This document shows positions 11,256 to 20,929 of a stretch of 26,804 nucleotides of DNA, one piece after another. The notes under the pieces were generated by a model. It ran no database searches. It was given only the letters and a program-made list of their open reading frames with translations, and was not told the DNA's origin. This DNA is from Chara braunii. Lineage: Eukaryota > Streptophyta > Charophyceae > Charales > Characeae. The first letter of the stretch is position 1, and every line of letters starts with the position of its first letter. The stretch is taken from NCBI GenBank assembly GCA_003427395.1, contig BFEA01000254.1, positions 864,155-890,958 of the forward strand, in the 5' to 3' direction. Both the position numbers and the translations under genes were made by a program.

Positions 11256-12250
11256 ATATCAAGCGTCATGACAAGGAGTGTAACGACAATTTGGGCCGAG
11301 GTAAGGAAAATGTACAACCACTGACAGTCTTGCAAATCTTCTGCAGATGTCAAGTGCCTGAAAAACTTGATCCTGCATCTCCTATAATTTTTTCTTGGCG
11401 AAGGACCCCCGCCACCCACGCCGGTAGGGTAAGTGTTGGATTAGAATCTCCAAGACGGCCGCAGCCTCCCCTGCACGGGCAAAGTTACGGACAGCGTAAA
11501 AGTTAACCAAGTAAGGTTGTGACTAGAGGGTGATAGTGCCTGATTGCTAGGGGTCGACGTTTAGAGCGGCGCCGTGTGAAATGTTCACGGACACCGGGTT
11601 GACCAGGCCTCGTCGGTAGGGGCCGCCGCTAATGTCAAGTGGGGATGGCACCAACAGGCGAGGTTCCTCCGGAGGAAGCGGTAGTAAAAGGGCCGGCCGC
11701 GGCAGGCTATGAAAGCCTCAGGCAGCGACCATGGCGTAGAGGGGCGACACGAGTGGTGAGCCAAGCTGCGTCTGCCCACGAGGCAACGGAACGCGACAGT
11801 ACGGGGCCCTGAGGTTGACGAATAGGCCAAGCGGGGGCCTTGGCACACCTGTATGGGCCTGGGCATGCAGCAGATCCTCTTCATGTGGAGGGCTGCGCCC
11901 CTTATAAGTAGGCTGGGGCTTAGCCCTATAGGTTATGTTGTTGAGTTTTCACTAGGTGAATCCCATAATCAAGGCCAGAGTGGAGCAGCAGCGCAATGCA
12001 GGAGGGCTGAGTAGTCCTGTGGGACCATCGCCCTTGGCTTTTGCAGGGGAGTCAACAGCAGGCCCATAAGGCGGGGCCGAGGGCCCAGCACCGACGGTCC
12101 TCTCCCTTACCCGTTTTCTTTTCGCTAGTACTTTTTAGTTTTTATTTTTGAGTTTTAAAAGTTTTTATTTTTCCTATTTTTATGTACTTTCGTTTTTTTT
12201 AGGATAAGGCCGGGTACCGGTACCGGGACCAGCGGTATAGCCAGCAGCCT

Positions 12251-12275
12251 AGTTCAGTGGAGACACCACTGAACT
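12251..12275. other. Perfect 10-bp hairpin
   Basis: AGTTCAGTGG pairs with CCACTGAACT around the loop AGACA. It lies at the inner edge of the right arm and has no visible counterpart on the left. Confidence 0.8.
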
Positions 12276-12895
12276 GTTGAAGGTGTGGACCCGAAACCCG
12301 GCCGGTAAAAGGGGCGCTATTCGTAGATGCACAGATACTAGAGCTGTCCGGACGTAGGTCCTTCGGGACATCTGTTGAAATCGGACCGATACAGAGAGGA
12401 TTAGCAGGGCACTTCGCAGGAGTGATACGTATAAAGTCGCGGTACGGCCCGCCATTGGTGCTTGCTGTGGCACTCGTCGCTGTGTGTCCCATCGGTCTAG
12501 CGGATCGTTGAGCGCTGCACTGTAGGGGCAACGGAGGAGAGATAAGGGAGGACTAGAGGGGGAAGAGAGAGCGCAGGAGAGCGCTGCACGAAGAGAGCTG
12601 AGACTACAAAACATACGGATGAACCTGGACGTGGTTCCGCACCAGGTGCATTCGAAGGAGGGGGGGGAAGACAAACGAGGAGGCTAGAAGATATGGCTGA
12701 GTGACAGGCTGCAGCATGCTTACTTCTTGACGAATTTTGGCAGAGGGAGGTGCTAGCCTGAGGCTTTGAAGCTGGGCGAACTCACTGGTGATGTTGGCTT
12801 GAGGGAGACTTAGTGAAGAGGGAAGAAAAGGAGGAGAAGTGGTGCGGGGAGAGGTTGGGATGTCGGATATGGCTGTCTTGAAAAAGGCAGATCTG

Positions 12896-12919
12896 GCCCG
12901 TTTCTTAACGAAAACGGGC
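12896..12919. other. Covarying hairpin, right copy
   Basis: GCCCGTTT (12896-12903) pairs perfectly with AAACGGGC (12912-12919). It is the mirror copy of the hairpin at 10087-10110, with compensating stem changes. Confidence 0.7.
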
Positions 12920-13513
12920 GAGTGAGGACTTGGACTAGGGGTTTCAACCCGTTCTGGGTTGATTGGCCACGTCAGGAGTTCGATCTAAGAGCTGGTCTGC
13001 TTGATACACGTTGCAGGAGCTGCGCCCTCTTTATAGGGAAATTAAAGATCTGTATCTAGTCGTAGTTTGCCGTGAGGTTCGCTGTGGGTTTGCTCTCGGG
13101 GGTGGGGCAAGGGAGAGGGAGCTGCGAGATTGAAGACTTACCGGTTGGCCAGTGCGTATGGCTCGTCGATCAAAGGAAGTAGCCTCGTTCTAACTCTCCG
13201 TGGACGTGACCAGGAGTTGTGTATATCTACATGGTCTTGCCCAGGATTCATTCTCGTTTTGTTGAGGCAGGCTGCCTCCATACTCGACTACGGCTGGCAG
13301 GTGCCCAGGGGCCAGCTGCGGTGTTCGTCTTCATGACTGCCGCTGGGCTGTCCAGTAGTGGTCAGAGACTGAGTATGCCTGTGTGTTGCCATACACAAGT
13401 CCATCGAGCCATGCACCTGGTCGGCTTTTAGGCGGAGGTACGTCCTTATTTGTTTTTTTTTCTCTCTTCTTTTTCTCGGGCGATTGTGGGGTATGGGTGC
13501 AAAGTAAGTGCGC

Positions 13514-13515
<2 letters not shown>

Positions 13516-13580
<65 letters not shown>

Positions 13581-13585
13581 AGAGA
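13516..13585. repeat. (GA)n microsatellite
   Basis: Uninterrupted GA units run to about 13573, followed by GGGAGGGAGAG. The mirror position in the left arm lacks it, so it is arm-specific. Confidence 0.97.
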
Positions 13586-14786
13586 TTACGTGAGGGCCAG
13601 GGATATGGGAGAGCCGGCATTCGAGTTGCCAAAGCAGAGTTGGGTGAAGGAGATGGCATCTAGGGATTGAATTTTTATATGTATATATATTATAAATTCT
13701 TTCTCTACCCGTCTGACCCACATAAGGCTGGGGCCGCATCTATAGGCAACAAATATTCCCAAGCTTAGTAGGAAGTGGCGATGTACTTCCCCGAGATTTA
13801 GCGCAAGATTCGTTTCCCTTTTGTATATCTGGAAAACGGTACTGTGGGGCCAAAGTTGTCGCTACATACTGCGGAGGTAATCACCGGGGTTCTAGTGCTG
13901 CTCAACGTGGTCACCGGCCTACTAGCTGTTGATGGAAGCCTCGATGGTCACCATACTCCCCATCGCTGACGGTCTGGGGCAAACGGCCCGTGCCCTTTCT
14001 TCCGATGGGTTTGACGGGATCTTCCTCCCAGCACTGGTCGGCCTCATAAACGACCGTAGTACTAGTCACAGCTGCGGTGTATAGCTGCTCTAGTGTGAAC
14101 CTCTGCTATTATTGGCTACCTAGCTCACTTTCTTTTTTTACTGTTTTTTTTTTTTTTTTTACCAGGGCGCTGCACCTGGCCCACTTTAACAGCAGGTGCA
14201 TGCCTACTTTCTATGGGGAGAGTGGAACTATGCCTGAGCGGTATTGGGGGTAACGGCATACAGAGCTAGAGCACCTACTTGATGGAATTGCACCTATAGA
14301 TACCAAGCCACAGAATATGCGGCAGGTAAGCCAGCAATGTGACTCAGACGGGAAAGAGACGGGGCTGAAAACTGACTTGGGTGGTGGTACTTCAGGCACT
14401 ACGACTCCAGACAACTGGTGGTTGCAGATACCACCGTGTGCTGTGGTTGCTCATACTGCGATCTGCAGTACGTTAGTGATGACACCTAATGTTGACTCCT
14501 CAACTAACAGCGTACTCTGAACCCTCGGGGCCTGTTGAGAATTCTAAAGCGGCTGTGGTTGAAGTTACAACCGCTGCTACTAATATTAAGGCGGGACAGT
14601 GTAAATGTAGGTATTACCCGGTGACTGCGTTCTATCCTAGGCTTGCTGCTGCGAGTTGAGGATCCACCCGGAGGTCCGTGGCTACGCCCAGCAACGTTTG
14701 AGGGGGCTGGTGGGCAAGTCTGTTGAGCATGACAAATTTCCACAGCACAGTAACTGGGCATGGGGTAAAATACTCTGCGGTGCACT
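13586..14786. other. Right-arm interior without a supported gene
   Basis: A TATA-rich stretch lies at 13675-13700, a T tract (18 T) at 14143-14160, and a perfect hairpin TGCACCTG/CAGGTGCA at 14171-14200. The block at 13900-13960 matches the left arm. Plus-strand frames are broken every 60-70 codons. Codon-like segments such as SGPVENSKAAVVEVTTAATN near 14525 suggest decayed coding sequence, but no family is identified. Confidence 0.35.
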
Positions 14787-14993
14787 TTGACTGAGTATTG
14801 TGGGTACCTGCTAGGCACAGTGTTTGATGTGCCCCGGTTGCTGGAAGGCCGGATCGTTGTTTCACCCATTGCAGGGCATGAGATTGCGGCTGTACTTCTC
14901 GACAGTAAAGGGGGCCTGGCTGAGATTACTGCTAGTAATCCGGTTGTTACCACAGTGAGTTTGCCTGTTGACGGGCAGGCTGTACTTACGTAG
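14787..14993 (+). pseudogene. Coding-like fragment, right arm
   Basis: A 68-codon frame opens here with a natural-looking composition, including VFDVPRLLEGRIVVSPIAGH and TASNPVVTTVSLPVDGQAV. It ends at TAG (14991-14993). Shortly after, another frame continues with VLGVAVTKHGLLPDVIRMLL. The in-frame Thr-Thr...Leu-x-Val pattern recurs on the minus strand of the left arm near 8290. Frequent frame changes indicate decay or unmodelled introns. I do not recognise the protein. Confidence 0.25.
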
Positions 14994-15639
14994 CCAGCCT
15001 GTACTAGGGGTTGCTGTCACCAAGCATGGGCTGCTGCCGGACGTCATAAGGATGCTGCTGCAATGTTCACACTATGAGCCCTTGTGATTGGCCACTGGCC
15101 TGGATAGGAGTGGTGGACAGGTAAGCTTCGGGGACGTAGCTCTGCTAGGCTGCGTGGTCAGAACCTTGGCCGGAGGCCAGAATGGCATGATGGAAGGGGC
15201 GCTTGGGCGTTGAGAAGGAGGAAGAATTGGTGCGAAGTGAGAGAGTCGACAGGGAAGGCTAGCTGGTTTAACTGGTTGTCCCAGTTGGCCGGCGGCGGCG
15301 TGGTTTGTCCATCAGTGAGGGGCTGTTGCCAACTACCTCTAGTACCAACCATACCTGTAGATGTTGGGGCAGCTACTGCTTCCCTTATTCAGTGATTGTT
15401 GACTGTTACTATCAAGGCGCGAGGTGTTACGGTGCTCTACTGTTGAAGATTTGGGTTGGTTGTGTGTTCGCAGCCATAATTGTGCTTTTGCGGTAAGGCA
15501 TTATCAGAGGGGCTGAGGTTCACTAAAGCGACTACCCTGTTCACTAGGAATGCTGGGTTCGGTGAGTGTCAAGCCAGCTGAGCTTCACAGATTGTAGAAT
15601 TTACTAAGTCACTGCAGGCCCGACTGTGCAACCTGTTGC

Positions 15640-16082
15640 ACGATTATGGCATTACCACCCCTACCGTGACTGATGGCACATGGTTCTGTGCGCTAGTGCA
15701 GTCCCTTGCTGCAACTTGCGGCAGCCGGCAGGCTGTTGTATACGCCCTGTGCTAATACTGTGCTTCTGTACCGTGATGGGTTGGTGGCTGGACTGTTAGT
15801 TGGGGGCAGACGCCGAACAGTCTGCCGACTGTGGGGTGCTGCACATGCTGAGCATTTGCTGTGTTTCCACTGCGCACCGCTATAGGTAGAAGGTTGCACT
15901 TTTGCTGGGCACCTCGGCCAGGCCATTTCCAGGCTACCATAGTGCACGACAGGGTGGTGTTGCTACAGACTCCCAGCTGTCACACTGAGTTCGTTACAGC
16001 GGCTGCAAATGAGCTCGCCCAGTACACTGCATTTTCGCTGCGTACTGTTGCGTCTCGGGTAGACTACGAAGCGGTATCATAA
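15640..16082 (+). pseudogene. Coding-like stretch ending at an AATAAA, right arm
   Basis: Successive plus-strand frames read protein-like sequence with shifts between them: LLHDYGITTPTVTDG, then WFCALVQSL; next NTVLLYRDGLVAGLLVGGRR; finally AAANELAQYTAFSLRTVASR, ending at TAA 16080-16082. The DGTWFCALVQSL segment loosely resembles the DGxCxxxAL motif of OTU-type cysteine proteases, with Trp in place of the catalytic Cys, but no His motif is visible, so this is only a resemblance. The mirror sequence in the left arm keeps part of the same frame. Confidence 0.3.
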
Positions 16083-16087
16083 ATAAA
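16082..16087 (+). promoter_or_regulatory. Possible polyadenylation signal AATAAA
   Basis: AATAAA overlaps the stop codon of the coding-like stretch. The hexamer is common by chance, so support is weak; it matters only if that stretch is transcribed. Confidence 0.2.
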
Positions 16088-16249
16088 CCCGGCCTGTTTG
16101 AGCTATGGGGCAACAGTCTGGTCAAAGGGGGAGGAAGAGAGGCTTGGGAGAGTGAGAGGGGCTGGTATGAGGGAGGCGATCATTACGGCTTGGAGGTTCA
16201 GGGGAGTGTTACTTTGCGTGCCGACTGTGATCTAATCATCTGCACTGCG

Positions 16250-16515
16250 TGTTACCGGCCATCATTGCGGGGCCCTCAGGCGCATCAAGACTATAGGGCC
16301 CTCTCCAGTAAGTGTGAGTTGGCCCCCTCTTATATCTGAGAGTCTACTCCTTCTACTTCTATCCTTCTTACTCTCAGCCTAGTCCAAGGTTACGAGAGGA
16401 AGGCGGCAGGCGGGATTGCAACCCGTAGGTCCGCATCAAGGCCTGGTGGGAGGTTCCCCCACCGATTGCGGGAGCTCTGCCGGAACCCAGGCGGGGTTCT
16501 GGAGGCAGGGAACAC
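16250..16515. repeat. Most conserved block of the arm, right copy
   Basis: The block contains CTTCTATCCTTCTTACTCT, GAGAGGAAGGCGGCA and GGGATTGCAACCCG, all nearly shared with 6465-6730 reversed. Stems are better formed here: GGTGGG/CCCACC, and CCGGAACCC/GGGTTCTGG at about 16480-16502. Local identity is above that of the arm as a whole, pointing to constraint or a recent conversion tract. Confidence 0.65.
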
Positions 16516-16741
16516 TCAGGTATAACTTCGTTGACGCGTGTGATCCCCTCCCCTATCTCTTATCCCTGGGTATCTGAAGAATACTATGTAAGGATACTAT
16601 CTTTTATTTTGTTATGTATGTCAGGACATGTTTTGCAAAAAGGCTAAATGAACAACTATGCATGAGAGTTCAGATAAACCTGAGTGAATTCAGATTGAAC
16701 GAACAGGGGGAAGGTGGAAGGAAGGGAGTTTGCATGTTGTG

Positions 16742-17674
16742 ACTGGGTCAACCCAAGGCTGAGCTCCTCTAAGTTGATGTGGGCCAGTGCTGTGTTTTTT
16801 TTATATTTGTTGGGCTGACTGAATGGTTTTGAGGACTGGGCCTATCCTAAGTTGGACAGACCAGTCGCTGTTTTTTTTTAGGTTTCTGAACAGGAGGATG
16901 GGCACCCTAAGTTGGGAGGTCTCTGAATCCTGGTGTTTTTTTGTGGGTTGCTGAAAACAGGAGTGGGAACACTTTAAGTTGCGTGGACTCAGTTCTGTGT
17001 GTGTTTTCTTCTGAGGGGGACACAGGAATGAGGCTGAGCGTACCCTTAAGTTAGGGCGGCTCAGTCATAAGCCATGAACACAAAGGTCAACCAAAGTATA
17101 CAACTTTGATACATACTATACGAACTTATATCATCTGGCAGACCGGGCACCCTAAGTTAGGAAAGTCAGTCAGTAAGTCAGGTAGAACAAGAAGAGGAGA
17201 AAAGCTATGAAGAATACAATGAAGGTAACCTGGGCAGGCTGAGTGTACCCTTAAGTTAGGGCGGCTCGGTCCTATGCTCGTGATAAGACAAAGGAGCAGA
17301 GAGTTAGTATAAATTTATTTTATTTTCCCTTCTAAACACAAGGCAGAGTTGGGCGATCTGACCATTCGTCATTCGTGCTTGTTTTAGGCAGGTTAGGCAT
17401 ACCCCTAAGTTGGGGCAGCCTGATCCTATGTCGTACGTAACTTTGTTTAAAGCTGGCTAGACATACCCTTAAGTTATGGCAGTCTAGTCTTATGCTTCAT
17501 GTCGTTAGTTTAAACAGAAGTCTAGCGTACCCTTAAGTTAGGGCGGCCTGGTCCTATGTTTTATGACCAGAGTTTATCTGGAGTTGGGCATACCCTTAAG
17601 TTAGGGCAGTCCAGTTGTATGTACTCTTACTTGTTTACTTAGGCAGGTTGTGCATACCCTTAAGTTAAAGCCTT
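16742..17674. repeat. Right hairpin array, twelve units
   Basis: Twelve hairpins share a core around TACCCTTAAGTTAGGGC, in which CCC pairs with GGG around TAAGTT. They start near 16742, 16835, 16891, 16957, 17033, 17140, 17237, 17391, 17457, 17520, 17578 and 17645. Outer stems vary but pair: ACTGG/CCAGT, CTGAG/CTCAG, CTAGAC/GTCTAG, CTGGA/TCCAG. Inner pairs also covary, for example TCC/GGA in unit 2. Later units are followed by TCCTATGT. The first four are followed by T runs (16795-16802, 16871-16879, 16936-16942, 17004-17007), which resemble Pol III terminators on the plus strand. No known RNA family is recognised. Confidence 0.8.
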
Positions 17675-18040
17675 GTCTGATCCTATGTCATAAGTGAGGG
17701 GGGTTTACTTAAGGGAAGAACTGAATGATTCAACGAACTACTTGGGCAAATTGATGTGGGATTGCGAGAGATGTATGTGTATTCATGCTTGTGGGCTCAC
17801 ACTTGGGGCGTCTTTTTTATATGATAGTTGCCTTAGAGACTCGCCAAGTGCTGGAGCTATAGGTAGATTAGATGGATGATGGGAGGGAGAACTTGGGATG
17901 AAGATAGGACTGACCCTGCTAGGAGTTAGGATCAATGCTGACCCATAGTCTCATCTAGAGGTTGCACTGACTGTCATTGATCCTGAATCAGCAAGCAGAT
18001 GTCGGAAGTTACTCCCAAGTGTAGTTGCTTTGTCTTTCTG
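17675..18040. other. Right-arm stretch without a supported gene
   Basis: No motif is recognised. It corresponds in position to the A+T-rich left stretch 5196-5600, but I could not align the two by eye. Confidence 0.4.
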
Positions 18041-18049
18041 CTTTTTCAG

Positions 18050-18205
18050 CTTCGTACAAATCTGGGCAGCCTCCTGTTCCTACGGGAAGCGCTGCCGAAA
18101 TTTCTACAAATCTGAAGGAGTTAGTCATTTTTAGACTCATAGAAATTCTGAAAAGATACTTTTCCTACGGGAAGCGCTGTCGAAAGTTTATAGAAGTTGG
18201 GGAGT
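18050..18205 (-). repeat. Two units of the 122-bp-type repeat, right arm
   Basis: The sequence CCTACGGGAAGCGCTGyCGAAA occurs at about 18079 and 18164, 85 bp apart. It is the reverse complement of the motif repeated about six times at 4545-5195. A third partial unit (AAATCTGGGCAGCC) precedes it. Array size therefore differs between the arms. Confidence 0.7.
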
Positions 18206-18431
18206 TATAATATTTCTCAGCTAAAAGCTACTTTGTAGACCTATCCTGATTAAAGGAGGTACTCGGTGACTTGGTACTAGTAGAGGAGCTAGGGGACGAC
18301 TGGAGGGAATGTTCTCCCCTTGGCTCAGGCATAAGTAGTACGTTCCTCTCGCCTGCACTGTGATGCAGGTTTCCGTGTTATCATTTGAGGGTTTGATCTG
18401 ATCAAGTTATTTCGTCAAAAGGATTACTCTT

Positions 18432-18450
18432 CTGTTATCACTGATAACAG
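18432..18450. promoter_or_regulatory. Conserved palindrome CTGTTATC-ACT-GATAACAG
   Basis: An 8-bp perfect inverted repeat with a 3-nt spacer. It is the mirror partner of 4380-4397; half-sites are identical while spacer length and flanks differ. Confidence 0.5.
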
Positions 18451-18479
18451 GTCGGTTGTCGATCCGTCGGTCTACGACT

Positions 18480-19085
18480 CAACCCCAATTCACCCTCAAT
18501 ACTCAACCCAAAGAGGTTTTAGCCCTGGTGATTTTATTGTTTTGTTGAAGTTTCACCCAGACTTTTATTGAATGGTTATTTAACAAAGGTACTGAGTACT
18601 TAATTATGGTTGGTTGGCTGGAGGTTGGGACTTGCATGGCTAAAGCAAGGGGTATGAGTAGAGAGGTTGGTTGGAGTTGACCCCGTGTAGTGCGTGGATC
18701 TTCGCTTGATTCTGTGATGGGATTGCAGGTATGTATGGAAGTGCCTCATTTGAGTAAAGTGGAGTGATCGTGTCTTGGATTCAGATGGGCAGCCCACACA
18801 ACTGTCGTGAGAGTGAACTACCCCACAACCTTTGTGTTTGAGTGAGACTGTTCTGTACCTATCCTGATGCAGTAAGCGTACGTTCGGGTAACCCCCTCAG
18901 GGCTAATCTCGACGATGTTATGTCTGATGATGTTAAGAGTTTTGCTTCGTCTCCTTGTTGAAGTTTATTTTGGTGGAACGTTAAGGTTCCGAGCGGAAGG
19001 GTTAGCGTGTCGCTGGTGATGCACCAGACAACTCACCACCACTCCAAATTCTTTCCTGCCCTAGGGGCCGTCTTACCCGGTGCTC
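18480..19085. other. Right-arm stretch with scattered arm homology
   Basis: Blocks at 18535-18580 and 18661-18731 align with the left arm. No gene is seen. Confidence 0.4.
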
Positions 19086-19089
19086 TTTG

Positions 19090-20020
19090 GGACACCTCAG
19101 GGTGCAGAAGACGGAAAGGCCTTCAGGCCGGTTTTGCGCCCGCTATAGGGTTACCCCCCTTAGCGCGCACCTCAACCAACGCTTGAGCGTCGCACGCAAC
19201 CCCATGACTCAGAATAGGTCATCTGGGTATGGGCACCACATAATGCGCCGTCATCACAGATACTTGCGCAGGGCTGCATAGTGAATTGGCATGTGTTGGC
19301 ACTGCGTTCGCGCAATCTTATACTAAGTCCATACGCACAGCACTCTCCGATTCTCACACTAAAAAGTTATGGGTCAGGCGGCGAGACCAAAGGCGCGATA
19401 TGGCCAATAGACTAGGGCTTTTGGTATTGCGAAGCGACACACGGGCAAAGGACTAGTCCCAGTCGACCTATGGGAGCCCGTGTACGGGCCTCACTATCCC
19501 GGACCTCGGATAGCCTACGGGTAGGACTTTGGGCCTCCTCCGCGCGCGCGCCGTTTGGGCCTGCCTACCTTTCATTTTAGGAGGCCACTAAACTAAAGAG
19601 AGTTGGAGTGAGTTTCTTCTTTTTGAAGTTTCTGGGTTGGACGTTATAGTCCGTGGCAGCCGTCAAAGTCAAACCCCTTGATGTTTGACAGCCACGACAG
19701 CTTAAAGTTGTCTACTCAACCTCTCTACATAGGGTGCAGAAGAGGGTGTGAGCTTCAACCGCCCATGACGGTTGTCTGGCGTAGAGAGATTACCCCTCAA
19801 AGCGTCTGTCAGCAGCCACTTGAGTGTCGAACGCGATCCCCGAGATTCTCAAGGGCCGCGAAGATACGAGTACCATATAGTACCCCATCAGCGCGAATGC
19901 TTGCGTATGTCCGCATGGCTGATTGTCATGAGGAGGCCATGCGCTCACCCGACGCTTATACAGAAGTCCAGCGCGCGATACTTACCTGACTTTGTTGTAC
20001 AAAGTTATGGGTCGGATACT
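19090..20020 (-). repeat. Tandem duplication of a block of about 300 bp, 638-bp period
   Basis: AGTTATGGGTC occurs at 19365 and 20003, and AGGGTGCAGAAG, TTACCCC and CTTGAG(C/T)GTCG(C/A)ACGC recur in the same order upstream of each. The period is therefore about 638 bp. The left arm holds one copy (3530-3835). Between the copies lie CG-rich sequence (CGCGCGCGCG near 19540) and a hairpin pairing CGTGGC/GCCACG and GTCAAA/TTTGAC at about 19651-19697. Confidence 0.7.
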
Positions 20021-20375
20021 GAAGGGACTAGGAGTTGTTGCGTCGTGGCGTTGTGTGTGGTGTTTGCTTGTGTGTGTTCCATGTGTTATAAGTGGTAGGT
20101 ATGAGTGTTGTGGTGTAACGAGCGGCGTGTGTAGTGCGTCCTAGTTGACCGGCGTCGGATCGTGATTGACACTTCAGCCCCCCACTACGGCGATTCACGT
20201 ACGGGTTCGATTTTTGGGCGTTCGACCGCGCGAACCCCCTATGTTACAGCGAACGACACCCTCGGTTGGGCCACCTCTACAATTGCATACGAAAACTTTC
20301 GCACGTGGTTCAGTAGCTCGGCAGGGATACGCCCACCTAAGGGATGGTGACAGCTCCCGCAGGTGGAGGTAAGCG

Positions 20376-20421
20376 GTGCCTCGCGTGACCCAGTCCTGTC
20401 GTAGGGGTTCGCGAGAGGTAC
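20376..20421 (-). other. Outer structured block, right copy
   Basis: Read on the minus strand, GTACCTCTCGCG pairs with CGCGAGGCAC, with inner CCC/GGG and the loop TACGACAGGAC. It is the partner of 3169-3210 and closely follows it in sequence. Confidence 0.65.
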
Positions 20422-20530
20422 GGTTGGCGCACTCGGCCGGAGCGGCAAATGTTCTCCGCGACAAGTCCTGCCAAATCCTGAGTGACGTGGCCGGGAGGGT
20501 CCCCGTGCGGGACTGATGCGCTCGACACCG

Positions 20531-20862
20531 GTTAGAGCGGCGAAGGGACGACGCAACCGCGCCATCTTGGCAGTTTGCGGGATACTTCGCTTCGTTCCCG
20601 AGTTGCCTCTTGTTTTGGTTTTGTTTTTCCTGCGTGACAAGGTTTGGGGGGCTCTCGCCTTTGCGAAAAAGGCGGGAGCCGATGCGCTCAACAGGTGTGG
20701 ATGCCAACGCCTTTTTTGCAAAGGCGAGAACCTCTCGACCTTGTCACGCAGGAGTTAAACAAAACCAAAACAAGAAACAACTTGGGAACGAAGCAAAGTA
20801 TCTTGCGAACCGCTAAAACAGCGCGGTCGCATCGTCCCTTCGCCGCTCTAGCCGGTTGCGCC
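20531..20862. repeat. Second, younger palindrome at the outer end of the right arm
   Basis: The arm 20531-20674 matches the reverse complement of 20708-20851 at over 80% identity by eye, including long identical tracts such as CCTGCGTGACAAGG and TTGTTTTGGTTTTGTTT. The 33-bp centre lies near 20690. Beyond the right side the homology jumps across about 100 bp and resumes with the outer structured block at 20857-20923, so an internal deletion separates the two sides. Confidence 0.85.
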
Positions 20863-20866
20863 AGTT

Positions 20867-20912
20867 GTACTTCCCGCGGTCCCTTACGACAGGATAGGTT
20901 CTCGCGGGGCAC
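20867..20912 (+). other. Outer structured block, third copy
   Basis: CCCGCG pairs with CGCGGG, with a CCC facing GG and the loop TACGACAGGAT kept. In the other copies this stem is CCTCtCGCG/CGCGAGG, so the stem changed while pairing persisted. It lies outside the giant duplication, head-to-head with the right copy. Confidence 0.65.
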
Positions 20913-20929
20913 AACTTGCCTTATGAAAA

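Larger units (their letters stand above)
10791..12329. other. Central loop between the arms
   Basis: Arm homology is lost by eye inside this segment. The left part (to about 11330) is A+T-rich and the right part G+C-rich. A 99-codon minus-strand frame at 11585-11884 has no recognisable motif. Perfect hairpins at 11160-11180, 11219-11255 and 12251-12275 are listed separately. No replication origin or transposase signature is evident. Confidence 0.45.
12330..20560 (-). repeat. Right arm of the giant inverted duplication
   Basis: Read on the minus strand this arm is collinear with 3053-10790; the anchor pairs are given under the left arm. It is about 0.5 kb longer, which is roughly accounted for by a tandem doubling of a block at 19090-20020. 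It is more G+C-rich than the left arm, and its plus strand is G/T-biased from about 14700 to 16100, mirroring the A/C bias of the left plus strand. The outer limit falls near 20525-20560, where a second palindrome begins. Confidence 0.85.

Noticed and set aside
11585-11884. 99-codon minus-strand frame in the central loop
   Set aside because: There are no motifs and no counterpart, and its length is expected by chance in G+C-rich sequence.
15690-15730. OTU-type cysteine protease motif (DGTWFCALVQSL)
   Set aside because: The catalytic Cys position is Trp, no His motif was found and the frame breaks nearby. It is kept only as a resemblance.
16742-17674. CRISPR array
   Set aside because: Units are imperfect hairpins with variable stems and irregular spacing, there are no constant repeats with unique spacers, and the context is eukaryotic.
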